A DNA stretch of 64,000 nt from Dehalobacter sp. CP (GTDB lineage: Bacteria; Bacillota_B; Desulfitobacteriia; Desulfitobacteriales; Syntrophobotulaceae): contig VMEE01000039.1 in assembly GCA_009910795.1 (NCBI GenBank), positions 62,001-126,000 of the forward strand, given 5' to 3'. This document shows positions 42,168 to 50,482 of this stretch, piece after piece (position 1 is the first letter of the stretch; every line of letters starts with the position of its first letter). Under the pieces are notes generated by a model. It was not told the DNA's origin. It saw nothing but the letters and a program-made list of their open reading frames with translations, and ran no database searches. The position numbers were made by a program, and so were the translations under genes.

Positions 42168-43604
42168 ATGAAAAAACACTGGCTGGCTGTCATCGGTGAA
42201 AATGAATTGTCAATAGCCACAATTGCTGTCGGAAAATCTAAAGAAATTGAGATACATAGGCATGCATCATACAAGGAACCGGGCGGTAAAAATATTGGCT
42301 ATGCCGTGCCGGCCGGTTATGATGTTTCGGGTCTGAAGAACTGGCTTCAATACCAGCGGATACCGCTCCATAAACTAAAAATTGCCGTTTCGGGTCAAGG
42401 ATTAATTACGACCATTATTACCCTGCCGAACATGGCGGATCAGGAACTCGAAAAATTTATTGCCGGAGATATGGATGAATATCTTGAACGGTATACCGAT
42501 CATTATATTGTGGACTATCGCATCCTGAAGAAATATCAGGAAAACGGGGTACCCATGTTAAAAGTCCTCCTGGCAGCTTTCCCGGCCGAAAAAATGAAGC
42601 AGGTTCAGTCGTTCTGCCGGGATCTTGGGATTGAACCCAAGACGGTGGATCTTACTGCGGATTGCCTGGCTAGAATTTATTCTTTTTTGGCAGAAAGAGC
42701 GCCTGCTCATGCTCCCCAGGGAAATACGGAACAAGGACAAAACAATAATGATTTCGCGATTGTCTCTTTAAATCCGGGGCTGATTGAGTTTGTACTGTTG
42801 GAAAATGGCAGCTTCTTTTTGTATACCGATTTAAAAGTTAACACGGACGAGAAAACCGTCAATGCAGAAGAAACTCTCAATGCGGATGAAAGAAATCAAA
42901 ATGCGAGTAGAACAGGCAATACCGAAAAACATGCTTTCCCCGAAGACTTGCCCCAATCAGCAGGCCAGGAACCATCTGATCTGTTAGATGAATTAATTGG
43001 GTTGGAGACCAAAGATGGCGAATATCCGCGGCTCGATTTTTATAAGGTCCAAAACCTGCGGAATCATCAAGAAACATTATCTCTGGAGGAATTAGAAGCC
43101 GCGGAATTCTATTATTCCCAGCTGGAATCCGTCAAATCGGTCAAAGAAAAAGATGAGTTTGTCCTGGAAGATTTATTTGTGCCTTACGAACTATTGGACG
43201 AGGAATTACCTATCTCGTCTACATATCAGGATTTAGAAAAAGAAATGGCCGCTAAAGCTGATAAAAAAGCTAACCTTAGTATGTACAGTTCGCCAAAAGA
43301 ACTTTCCGATATTTCCGGCAAATTAGATTTAAGCCCGATCATATCCGCATTATCCAAGCTATTGAGCTTCTATTCCGACCGCCATGCCGGAAATTCGGTA
43401 GGGACAATCTATCTGACCGGGGAGTACAGCCTTTGGCCGGGATTGGAAGAATATTTTCGAAAAAGTTTAGGGATCAACACTGAAACGGGCTTTCCAAATA
43501 ACTGGATGCCGCTGTTTAAGGCGGACGGGGATACAAGTCTAGCGGAAAACTGGCAGAAGTATGGCAGTCTGTATGGGCTCGCCTTACGTGAAGATATCCA
43601 CTAA
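42168..43604 (+). CDS. pilM: PilM-like pilus/secretion ATPase-fold protein with long acidic insert
   Basis: A 478-residue cytoplasmic protein with an actin/FtsA-like fold. The N-terminal lobe (about 1-180) includes KIAVSGQGLITTIITLPNM and FIAGDMDEYLERYTDHYIVDYRIL; the closing lobe (about 380-478) includes GTIYLTGEYSLWPGLEEYF. Between them lies an unusual ~170-residue Glu/Asp/Asn-rich insert with a degenerate heptad repeat (NTDEKTV, NAEETL, NADERNQ). It links the assembly ATPase side to the PilN-PilO membrane pair encoded immediately downstream. Start 42168 has AGGAG upstream. The PilM call rests on fold and neighbours. Confidence 0.78.
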   Translation: MKKHWLAVIGENELSIATIAVGKSKEIEIHRHASYKEPGGKNIGYAVPAGYDVSGLKNWLQYQRIPLHKLKIAVSGQGLITTIITLPNMADQELEKFIAGDMDEYLERYTDHYIVDYRILKKYQENGVPMLKVLLAAFPAEKMKQVQSFCRDLGIEPKTVDLTADCLARIYSFLAERAPAHAPQGNTEQGQNNNDFAIVSLNPGLIEFVLLENGSFFLYTDLKVNTDEKTVNAEETLNADERNQNASRTGNTEKHAFPEDLPQSAGQEPSDLLDELIGLETKDGEYPRLDFYKVQNLRNHQETLSLEELEAAEFYYSQLESVKSVKEKDEFVLEDLFVPYELLDEELPISSTYQDLEKEMAAKADKKANLSMYSSPKELSDISGKLDLSPIISALSKLLSFYSDRHAGNSVGTIYLTGEYSLWPGLEEYFRKSLGINTETGFPNNWMPLFKADGDTSLAENWQKYGSLYGLALREDIH

Positions 43605-43616
43605 CTGGAGGGGCAA

Positions 43617-44171
43617 ATGAACGAAAGAACACAGTTTAATTTTGCGCTGCGCTGGGAAATTGAAGCCGGCAGCGGAAAACAGCCTGTTCGAAGAAAGCTT
43701 AGCGTCGTTGTTAGGATAATCGCTGTTGTTTTTGCTGTCATCATTCTAGCCTCCCCGTGGGTTTGGCAGCAAAAACTGGCCTTAGATTTAGAAAGGATTG
43801 AAGCCAGCATTCAGTCCTACAATGAAGTTGCTGCTGTCATGGCAGAAAACGACAGGCTCCGTTCCCTGATCACTGATCAGCGCAGCTTTCTGGAGCTTGG
43901 GACAAAGGGATCAATCAGCAATCCGGCAGTTGTAAGGAGTCAAATAGGCGGACTTCTGCCGGGAGACGCGCAGGTCACTTCTTTTCTGCTTCAGGCGGAT
44001 AATATGGTCCAATTGCAGCTGATCCTGCCTAAATCAGTAAATATCCGCAGTTTAGAAAATATTTTTATTGATTCCGGTAGGTTTGAAAGTTTTGATATCC
44101 AAACGATTTCATTGAATGACAGGGGACAGACGTTAAATCTCGCTCTGAAACTGAAACCGCAGGAGAAATAG
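43617..44171 (+). CDS. pilN: PilN-like pilus assembly membrane protein
   Basis: A 184-residue bitopic protein: a short cytoplasmic N-terminus that keeps the PilN hallmark asparagine (TQFNFAL), one transmembrane helix (about 32-48), a coiled coil (about 55-85) and a small ferredoxin-like outer domain (SQIGGLLPGDAQVTSFLLQ onward). It pairs with the PilO-like protein and docks PilM. TGGAGGGG precedes the ATG. Gaps of 12 and 5 bp to its neighbours show a pilMNO operon. Confidence 0.82.
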   Translation: MNERTQFNFALRWEIEAGSGKQPVRRKLSVVVRIIAVVFAVIILASPWVWQQKLALDLERIEASIQSYNEVAAVMAENDRLRSLITDQRSFLELGTKGSISNPAVVRSQIGGLLPGDAQVTSFLLQADNMVQLQLILPKSVNIRSLENIFIDSGRFESFDIQTISLNDRGQTLNLALKLKPQEK

Positions 44172-44176
44172 AAACG

Positions 44177-44701
44177 ATGCGTATGAAGAAAAAAGGCATT
44201 TTAATAACAGGCCTGATCATTCTGCTCGGGATAGGCTATGTCTATCTGCTGGCCGGTCAGTTTGGGGTGCTGCAGAAGAATTCAGCTCAACGCTGCGAAC
44301 GCGAGGCTTATCTGGTGACGTTGCAGAACAATTACATCAATTTGTCCGGGCTGAAACAGGAACAGACGGATTTAACAGCTCAAGCTGCTGAACTGGATCT
44401 GACCGTTCCGAAAAACCTGGTCAAACCGGATATGATGGTCTTTATTTTCAATCTGGCCAAAGACAGCGGGATCAATTCTCAGAATCTGACTTTTGAAGAG
44501 ATGAAAGATGAAGGCAGTTATTCTTCGCTGGCTATGAATTTCTCCTGTACGGGGTCAACCGCCAAAATCTATGCTTTTGTGGAACGGCTTCGCAAGGTAA
44601 GTCAGTATAATCTGGCGCTGGACAGCATCCAGGTAAATGAAGGTGACGAAGATGCTGCTTCAGCCAAGATCAGGATCATTGCTTATGGTTATAAGGAATA
44701 A
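44177..44701 (+). CDS. pilO: PilO-like pilus assembly membrane protein
   Basis: A 174-residue bitopic protein: a transmembrane helix at about 8-25, coiled coil (30-75), and an outer alpha/beta domain with KPDMMVFIFNLAKDSGINSQ and FVERLRKVSQYNLALDSI, the PilO pattern. It heterodimerises with PilN in related systems. It is the last gene of the pilMNO operon; the next 406 bp are non-coding with strong secondary structure and a terminator. Confidence 0.8.
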   Translation: MRMKKKGILITGLIILLGIGYVYLLAGQFGVLQKNSAQRCEREAYLVTLQNNYINLSGLKQEQTDLTAQAAELDLTVPKNLVKPDMMVFIFNLAKDSGINSQNLTFEEMKDEGSYSSLAMNFSCTGSTAKIYAFVERLRKVSQYNLALDSIQVNEGDEDAASAKIRIIAYGYKE

Positions 44702-44766
44702 ACAACTAAGGTGATTATAAACAAAAATGCATCCATTTTGGGGTATTGTTTTACTTGCTCAGGATG

Positions 44767-44949
44767 GTGTAGCCTTGCACAGATACTGCGCTCACACGTT
44801 CTCGCTGCTACAAACATAACCCCTTGCTAAGATGCCAAAACCTCTGGACTTTCTGCAAGTGAACCGTTGACATATTTAAAAGCTGCTGGTTTATGTTTGC
44901 TAAACGCAGCTGGCACTTGCGTTCACTTCGTATCTGTGCAAGGCTGCAC
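44767..44949. ncRNA. candidate structured element (nested inverted repeats) before sigK
   Basis: Outer arms of 20 bp (44767-44786 and 44930-44949) pair completely, with one G-U. Inside, AAGTGAAC pairs with GTTCACTT (44857-44864, 44921-44928), AGCTGC with GCAGCT (44881-44886, 44906-44911) and GTTT with AAAC inside that; all are mutually nested. A separate CAAACATAA/TTATGTTTG pair (44811-44819, 44891-44899) would compete, so alternative folds are possible. It may be a structured RNA, a leader element or a miniature transposon-like repeat; orientation is undetermined. Confidence 0.5.
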
Positions 44950-44987
44950 TGCCCAAGGGAAAAGAAAAACTGCAAATGTAACACTTT

Positions 44988-45018
44988 ATGGCTGAGTTTT
45001 GTACAGCCATTTTTGTTT
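44988..45018 (+). terminator. terminator upstream of sigK
   Basis: A perfect 7-bp stem ATGGCTG / CAGCCAT (44988-44994, 45004-45010) is followed by TTTTGTTT. It ends transcripts entering from the pilMNO side or from the nested element. Confidence 0.8.
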
Positions 45019-45107
45019 GACCAAAAAATTTCCAGCTCAGGATAAGCAGTATTCTTCTGCTTGACGCATAGTTATTAAAAGAGCATGCGTAAGGAGTTGA
45101 AGGGTTA

Positions 45108-45851
45108 ATGATTGCTGAAGCTTTTCTTGTCGGGCTTGCCTTATCGGTGATTAAGGGCGTTACCCTGCTGGTATCGTATATTAATAATAATGCGTTCCCC
45201 CAGCCGTTAGGAGAAAGGGAGGAAGCCGAATATCTGAGTATCCTGGCGGACTACAAAAATGCCGAAAGTTTTTCCAATGAACTTGTCGCAGAAAACGCGC
45301 GAAATAAACTGATTGAGCATAATCTGAGGCTGGTCGCGCATCTTGTGAAAAAATATGACGGAACCGGAGCGGACAGTGACGATCTAATTTCGATCGGGAC
45401 CATCGGTTTAATCAAGGGCATCAATACGTTCAACACGGAAAAGGGAACCAGACTCGCCACCTATGCGGCACGCTGCATCGAGAATGAGATTCTGATGTAT
45501 TTGCGCTCTTTGAAGAAATCCCGCGGGGAAGTGTCCATTTATGACCCGATTGGTACGGATAAAGAAGGAAACGCGATTAATCTGATTGATGTCCTGGGTA
45601 CAGATCCGGATGCAATTTCGGATCAGGTGGAAAGTCAATTTGAACAAAGAGTGGTCCTGGAAAAACTCAAATATTTGACAGGAAGGGAACAAACGGTAAT
45701 AAAACTTCGTTTCGGCCTGATGAACACGCCCAAAAAGACGCAGAGAGAGATAGCCAAACTGCTGGGAATCTCCAGGTCCTACGTCTCACGGATAGAGAAA
45801 AAAGCGGTGCAGAAACTGATGGAGGAAATGAAGGATCACCGGGAGAGATAA
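45108..45851 (+). CDS. sigK: RNA polymerase sporulation sigma factor sigma-K
   Basis: A 247-residue late mother-cell sigma factor. A hydrophobic pro-sequence-like N-terminus precedes LVSYINNNAFPQPL, followed by region 2 (LIEHNLRLVAHLVKKYDGTG, DLISIGTIGLIKGI, LATYAARCIENEILM) and region 4 (TQREIAKLLGISRSYVSRIEKKA). The reading frame is continuous, so no skin-type element splits it. The gene proves an endospore programme in the lineage. AAGGAG lies upstream of the ATG, and the gene is monocistronic after a terminator. Confidence 0.96.
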   Translation: MIAEAFLVGLALSVIKGVTLLVSYINNNAFPQPLGEREEAEYLSILADYKNAESFSNELVAENARNKLIEHNLRLVAHLVKKYDGTGADSDDLISIGTIGLIKGINTFNTEKGTRLATYAARCIENEILMYLRSLKKSRGEVSIYDPIGTDKEGNAINLIDVLGTDPDAISDQVESQFEQRVVLEKLKYLTGREQTVIKLRFGLMNTPKKTQREIAKLLGISRSYVSRIEKKAVQKLMEEMKDHRER

Positions 45852-45961
45852 CAACCTGTCAGGCACAACTTGCCTTAAACTTGCCAGAAACAGGTTGCTC
45901 TTGGATATTGAGCTGATATATAATTATTTGGTAATATTAAATGGAAAGCAGAGGAACCGGT

Positions 45962-46465
45962 ATGCGCGGAATCTTACGACCGGATTTTCAATATGAGATG
46001 CTGCAGGATATCCAGGCAGAGGATCTGCAGGCAAATGGCATCAAAGGTTTGATCCTGGATCTGGACAACACCATCACACCTTGGAATGACAGAACTTTAA
46101 CCGAAGACGTGATTGCGTGGTTTAAAAAAATGAATGACGCAGGAATTAAAGCCTGCATCGTTTCCAATAACAGAGGACCCGAAAGGGTTTCTGCGGTTGC
46201 TGATGTGCTGGAAATACTTTATGTTTACAGGGCCAAGAAACCGCAGAAAAAAGCTTTTCTGAGAGGGATTCGGGTCCTGGATATTCCGGAGTCCGAGGTC
46301 GCAGTGATTGGGGACCAGCTATTTACAGATGTTTTTGGCGGCAACAAGTTCGGACTTAAGACCATATTAGTTTCACCGATTGCTCAAAAGGAATTCCCGG
46401 GTACGAAAGTCCTGCGTTTTATGGAACGGCTGGTAGGCAGAAAAGCCAAGTATACCCGCCGTTAA
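45962..46465 (+). CDS. YqeG-family HAD IIIA phosphatase
   Basis: A 167-residue HAD-superfamily protein. Motif I LDLDNTITPWN holds the DxD catalytic pair, motif II is CIVSNN, motif III lysine is in RAKKPQKKAF, and GDQLFTDVFGGNKFGL is motif IV. In Firmicutes yqeG lies before aroE, exactly as here; relatives dephosphorylate phosphatidylglycerophosphate or similar. ATG 45962 is chosen because AGAGGA lies 7 nt upstream. Confidence 0.9.
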   Translation: MRGILRPDFQYEMLQDIQAEDLQANGIKGLILDLDNTITPWNDRTLTEDVIAWFKKMNDAGIKACIVSNNRGPERVSAVADVLEILYVYRAKKPQKKAFLRGIRVLDIPESEVAVIGDQLFTDVFGGNKFGLKTILVSPIAQKEFPGTKVLRFMERLVGRKAKYTRR

Positions 46466-46551
46466 AAACGCCGTTAAAATCTTAAGAATACGTAAGACTT
46501 CGTTCTTTATTTATCCACTTTCAGATGTCTATGAAGGGGACTGAGATACGC

Positions 46552-47382
46552 ATGAAGTATGCCATCATCGGCTATCCTGTGGAACATTCCCTGTCTCCGA
46601 AAATGCACGAGGCGGGATTTAAGGCCGCCGGTTTGCCTGCAACCTACGACAGGATAACAGTTCAGCCGACTCAACTGGCTGAAGGTATCGGATATCTCAA
46701 AAATAACCACTATGACGGCTGGAACGTCACGTATCCGCTGAAGGAAAAAATCGTTCCTTATATGGATGTCCTTACTTCTGAAGCGCAGCGTATTGGCGCA
46801 GTCAACACAGTGAAAGTCCAAAACGGCAGATTGGTTGGGCATAACACGGACGGCGGCGGCTTTATTCAGGCTTTGCTCAGTAAGGGTTTTGTTTTTGAGG
46901 GTAAAGAAATTGTCATATTAGGGGCCGGAGGGGCTGCCAAAGCCATTGCGGCAGCCCTGGCATCCTTACAGGCAAAAATGCTTATTTTGAACCGAAGTGA
47001 GGAAAAAGCTGTGACACTTGCCGGACAAGTAAACAGACTCGGCGGAAATGCGGTCTCGGGTCTTTTGGCTCCCGGGTGCTGGCTGAAGGCTGTAGATTTA
47101 CTGATTCAAACAACTTCGATTGGCATGAAAGACGAAGCGTATACGATTGATCTTCAAGGTCTTAATCCTTCGGCTTGGGCTGTTGACCTGATTTACCATC
47201 CAGCCGTTACAGATTTCATGGCCCAGGCCGATGCCTGCGGCTGCCGGTCCATGAATGGTCTGGATATGCTGCTGTTTCAGGGGGTCCTTGCCTGGGAATT
47301 CTGGCTGGAGCAGAAGGCCCCGCTGGACATTATGCGCAAAGCTTTACAGGAGAAACCAGGAGATAACAGGGGAGCGGAATGA
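46552..47382 (+). CDS. aroE: shikimate dehydrogenase
   Basis: A 276-residue NADP-dependent enzyme that reduces 3-dehydroshikimate. Substrate motif HSLSPKMH (near 14-21), WNVTYPLKEK with the catalytic lysine (about 61-70), NTDGGGF with the aspartate, the nucleotide-binding GAGGAAKAIA (about 126-135) and the C-terminal GLDMLLFQG are all present. It overlaps the next prepilin gene by 4 nt (ATGA), which ties aromatic synthesis genes to pilin genes in a single transcript. Confidence 0.95.
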   Translation: MKYAIIGYPVEHSLSPKMHEAGFKAAGLPATYDRITVQPTQLAEGIGYLKNNHYDGWNVTYPLKEKIVPYMDVLTSEAQRIGAVNTVKVQNGRLVGHNTDGGGFIQALLSKGFVFEGKEIVILGAGGAAKAIAAALASLQAKMLILNRSEEKAVTLAGQVNRLGGNAVSGLLAPGCWLKAVDLLIQTTSIGMKDEAYTIDLQGLNPSAWAVDLIYHPAVTDFMAQADACGCRSMNGLDMLLFQGVLAWEFWLEQKAPLDIMRKALQEKPGDNRGAE

Positions 47383-47804
47383 TGGCGAAAAAAAGGAACG
47401 GGTACTCATTGATTGAGATACTGCTGGTGCTTGCGCTATTATCAGGTGCAGCATTTACTTTCCTTGTGCACATTCCGCTGCAAATGGAGGAACGGAGACT
47501 GGAACTTTCAGCCGCAGTTCTTCTTCAGGATTTACGGGAAGTTCAGCAGACAGCTTTGGCGGAGAATGTTTGGTATAAAATTAAATTTTCTGTTTATACC
47601 GGTGAATATAAGATCTTCAGGCAGGGAGAATTTATCCGCAAAGTCAACCTGCAGAATGGGGTGCACTTTGCCAATAGTCCTTCTGATCTTACTTTTCGCC
47701 CGACAGGGACGCCTGACACCGGTCTGACGGTCATGCTGGCGTCAGGGGATTTAGAAAGAAATGTAATTGTTGCGCCTGTGATGGGCAGGATCAGGATGGA
47801 ATAG
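47379..47804 (+). CDS. GspH/FimT-like prepilin-type protein
   Basis: A 141-residue pseudopilin: positively charged leader, class III cleavage site NG|YSLIEILLVLAL with the +5 glutamate, a hydrophobic helix (about 9-28), and a beta-rich globular part typical of GspH/FimT (LLQDLREVQQTALAENVWYKI). It would be cleaved by a prepilin peptidase encoded outside the window. It overlaps aroE by 4 nt and is 14 bp from aroK. Confidence 0.85.
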   Translation: MMAKKRNGYSLIEILLVLALLSGAAFTFLVHIPLQMEERRLELSAAVLLQDLREVQQTALAENVWYKIKFSVYTGEYKIFRQGEFIRKVNLQNGVHFANSPSDLTFRPTGTPDTGLTVMLASGDLERNVIVAPVMGRIRME

Positions 47805-47818
47805 AGAGGTGAAATTTC

Positions 47819-48358
47819 GTGTCCGATAGCCTGAATTCGATACCCCAAAATATTGTACTTATCGGCTTTATGGCGGCTGGAAAAAGCAGTATCGGCAAGC
47901 TTCTGGCCAGGGAACTCCGCTGGGGATTTCTGGATACGGACAGTGAGATCGAAAGAGTGACAGGGTTGAAAATCCCGGAAATATTTCAAAAATACGGTGA
48001 AGCAAGGTTCCGGTCGGAAGAAAATCTGCTGGTTCATAAGATTTCCGGATTTACCAATACAGTTATTGCCACTGGCGGAGGAACAGTTCTAAATCCGGAA
48101 AACTGGAATATTCTCCACGGACTTGGGAAGTTGGTTTACCTATATGTTCCATTGGAGATTGCTTTACAGAGAGCAAAAGAACATCACGATCGGCCGCTTC
48201 TTTCCAGCAGCGAGCCGGAACAAATAGAAAAGCTCTGGAGAGACCGGGAAGTGATTTATAGAAAGGCGCCTGTAACAGTTGACACATCGGACAAAGATGT
48301 TCAAACAGTTGCGGCGGAGATCCTCGAACTGCTGAAAGGAGAACACATTACAGCATGA
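47819..48358 (+). CDS. aroK: shikimate kinase
   Basis: A 179-residue P-loop kinase. Walker A GFMAAGKSSIGKLLA lies near residues 15-29, the substrate aspartate in LDTDSEIE, the arginine in GEARFRSEE, the GGG motif in ATGGGTVLN, and the lid RPLL arginine near 120. It phosphorylates shikimate. GTG start with GAGGTGAAA. It overlaps aroB by 4 nt (ATGA). Confidence 0.95.
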   Translation: MSDSLNSIPQNIVLIGFMAAGKSSIGKLLARELRWGFLDTDSEIERVTGLKIPEIFQKYGEARFRSEENLLVHKISGFTNTVIATGGGTVLNPENWNILHGLGKLVYLYVPLEIALQRAKEHHDRPLLSSSEPEQIEKLWRDREVIYRKAPVTVDTSDKDVQTVAAEILELLKGEHITA

Positions 48359-49434
48359 TACAGAGAATAGATGTCAGCGGAGGACACGGTTACCCGCTGT
48401 TACTGGGAGCCACTTTGGACGAGCTTGGCGGTCATTTGAAAACAGCATACGGCACGAGCGGGCATTATCTTCTCATCTCCAATGATGTTGTGGCCGGATA
48501 CTATGCAGATAAACTTTTGGACGGAATGAAGGACTTAAAGACCGATTTGATGATTGTTCCTGACGGTGAACAGGAGAAATCACTGGACAGGATCAGTAAA
48601 CTGACGGAACAGGCGCTGCAATTCAAAGCGGACAGGGACACTATGGTGCTGGCCCTCGGCGGAGGGGTGATCGGGGATTTGTCCGGATTTTTTGCAAGTA
48701 TTTTTATGCGTGGAATGCGTTACATCCATATTCCGACCACCTTGCTGTCCCAGATTGATTCGAGTATTGGCGGCAAGGTGGCGGTGAACCATCCTTCCGG
48801 TAAAAACCTCCTGGGATCCTTTTATACTCCCCAGGCTGTCTGGACGGATTTTGACACCTTGCAGACGCTTCCGTGGGAAGAGATGCGGAACGGGCTTGCC
48901 GAAACCATTAAACACGCGCTTGTCGCTGATCCGGATTTGTTTGAATTCATCGAAGAACATGCTGAAACCATCAAAGGGTTGGACTATAAGGTCATCAAGG
49001 AAATGTCCCTGCGGTCTCTGGCTGTCAAAGTTAAGATTGTCACTGAGGATGAGAAAGAAAAGGGAAACAGGATGCTGCTGAACCTCGGACACAGTTTTGG
49101 GCATGCTTTGGAGACAGAGGAAGCCTATCAGGGTGTTATGCATGGCGAAGGGGTCAGTATTGGGATTGCCGCTGCAGCGAATCTGTCCAGAGAAAGAGGT
49201 TTGGTCAACGACAAACAGCTGGACAGAATCCTGAATCTCTTAATGAAAATGGACCTGCCCACTACGGCCAAAGCGCATGATCCGGCAGTACTGCTCGGAC
49301 ACATGTCTGCAGATAAGAAGAATAAGGCCGGTAATAAGGTGCTGATTCTGCCGGTCGGCATCGGGAGATCGGTCGTCGCTGCAGACTGTAACGATGAAGA
49401 AATCCTCAGGGCCTGGGAAAAAGTCATCATTTAG
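48355..49434 (+). CDS. aroB: 3-dehydroquinate synthase
   Basis: A 359-residue NAD- and metal-dependent enzyme that cyclises DAHP. It has PDGEQEKS (NAD region), GGGVIGDLSGFFAS (about 100-113), IPTTLLSQIDSSIGGKVAVNH (about 124-144, catalytic lysine), metal ligand glutamate in NGLAETIKHAL and histidines in LGHSFGHALE and MHGEGVSIG. All are intact. It is the third shikimate gene in the cluster; aroQ is 11 kb downstream. Confidence 0.96.
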   Translation: MIQRIDVSGGHGYPLLLGATLDELGGHLKTAYGTSGHYLLISNDVVAGYYADKLLDGMKDLKTDLMIVPDGEQEKSLDRISKLTEQALQFKADRDTMVLALGGGVIGDLSGFFASIFMRGMRYIHIPTTLLSQIDSSIGGKVAVNHPSGKNLLGSFYTPQAVWTDFDTLQTLPWEEMRNGLAETIKHALVADPDLFEFIEEHAETIKGLDYKVIKEMSLRSLAVKVKIVTEDEKEKGNRMLLNLGHSFGHALETEEAYQGVMHGEGVSIGIAAAANLSRERGLVNDKQLDRILNLLMKMDLPTTAKAHDPAVLLGHMSADKKNKAGNKVLILPVGIGRSVVAADCNDEEILRAWEKVII

Positions 49435-49545
49435 GTCAAATAAGTACTAATAATATAAATTGCAGAACAAAAAAGATTTACAGCAGTACCTTTTTGCTGT
49501 TCCCAAAAAGTACCAACTTTAAAGGAAATAGAATATTTGTGTAGA

Positions 49546-49575
49546 AAATATGTAATTAATTTACATATTTTTTTG
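49546..49575 (+). terminator. terminator/attenuator between aroB and prepilin cluster
   Basis: A perfect 10-bp AT-rich stem AAATATGTAA / TTACATATTT (49546-49555, 49561-49570) runs into a T tract. It lies only 30 bp before the next start codon, so the prepilin genes would depend on read-through or a promoter overlapping it. Confidence 0.65.
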
Positions 49576-49603
49576 TTTTATCAGAGACAAGAAAGGAATT
49601 GTT

Positions 49604-49942
49604 ATGCCAAAAGGTTGCAAGAACGGTTTTACTTTATGGGAAGTATTATTGGTCATCGCTTTATTGGGAATACTGGCCTCCATGGTTCTGCCTGGTTACA
49701 GCAGCAGTATCGACAGTACGGAATCAGAAGTACACAAAGTCAATGTGCTCAAAATAGAAAGCGCAGTAAGGCTATACCGTTTGGATACGGGCAGCAGTCC
49801 GGAAAGTCTTGATGATCTGATGACCTGCCCTTCAGCTGATCTAAACTGGCAGGGACCCTATCTTGAGGAAATGCCGGCCTGCCCGTTTGATCCAAATAAA
49901 CATTATGTGCTTGATGAGAGTGGAAAAGCAGTGATACGTTGA
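49604..49942 (+). CDS. GspG-like prepilin-type protein
   Basis: A 112-residue pseudopilin. The leader CKNG|FTLWEVLLVIALLGILASMVLPGY splits at the glycine with +5 glutamate; a short globular domain (VNVLKIESAVRLYRLDTGSSPESLDDL) follows, as in GspG/major pseudopilins but shorter. A GAAAGGAA site precedes the ATG. First of four small prepilin-like genes before the assembly ATPase. Confidence 0.87.
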   Translation: MPKGCKNGFTLWEVLLVIALLGILASMVLPGYSSSIDSTESEVHKVNVLKIESAVRLYRLDTGSSPESLDDLMTCPSADLNWQGPYLEEMPACPFDPNKHYVLDESGKAVIR

Positions 49943-49978
49943 GGATTTACAAATCAATCTGCTTGGGGAGGTGCCGGA

Positions 49979-50356
49979 ATGAACGCTAAGAAAAAAGGTT
50001 TTGTTTTGCTTGACGTTTTAACAGGGCTCTTTATTTTTAGTCTGGGATTTGCAGTCATGTTGGCATTGATCAATACGGCATATATCAAGAGCAGCCATAC
50101 CGACAATACCCTACAGGCAGTCAATCTTGCCAGTTCGACAGCGGAGGAAATCACGGCGGTCCTGCTAGATGATCCTTCTGCCGTTTATCATTATCTGAGC
50201 GGGACAACGCGTGATGAATCTGGACAGTTTTCCAGAACCGTCTGTTGTGAATGGGATTCTCCAAATCTGCTTAAAATTTCTGTAAAAATTAACTGGACTG
50301 AGTTGGAAGATCAAAAAGAGTTCAAGCTGACCTATCTGCATTATATTACAGAGTAA
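49979..50356 (+). CDS. PilV/GspI-like minor prepilin
   Basis: A 125-residue protein with the leader AKKKG|FVLLDVLTGLFIFSLGF: the class III glycine is present, but the +5 position is aspartate instead of glutamate, which is found in some minor pilins. A helix is followed by a beta domain. It has GGGGAGG upstream of the ATG. Function in pilus or pseudopilus priming is inferred from the neighbours. Confidence 0.78.
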   Translation: MNAKKKGFVLLDVLTGLFIFSLGFAVMLALINTAYIKSSHTDNTLQAVNLASSTAEEITAVLLDDPSAVYHYLSGTTRDESGQFSRTVCCEWDSPNLLKISVKINWTELEDQKEFKLTYLHYITE

Positions 50357-50482
50357 TTATTAATTTGGGAAAATAAGTAAATTATTTAGCAGGAAATATA
50401 GGAAATATGTAGAAATATAGTAAATGAGTTAATAAATGGTAATAAATAGATGGGAATTTTACCATGTTGGTTGGAGTAACTT

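Larger units (their letters stand above)
44702..45107. other. non-coding gap between pilO and sigK
   Basis: This 406-bp gap has no credible gene. It contains a 183-bp nested inverted-repeat structure (44767-44949), an intrinsic terminator (44988-45018), and about 90 bp of sigK leader. The nested element is annotated separately. Confidence 0.7.

Noticed and set aside
44702..45107. c-di-GMP riboswitch (GEMM) linked to the pilus genes
   Set aside because: The conserved GEMM core sequences could not be found; the helices here are simple inverted repeats.
45108..45851. Interrupted sigK with a skin element
   Set aside because: The gene is one continuous frame with regions 2 and 4 in place.
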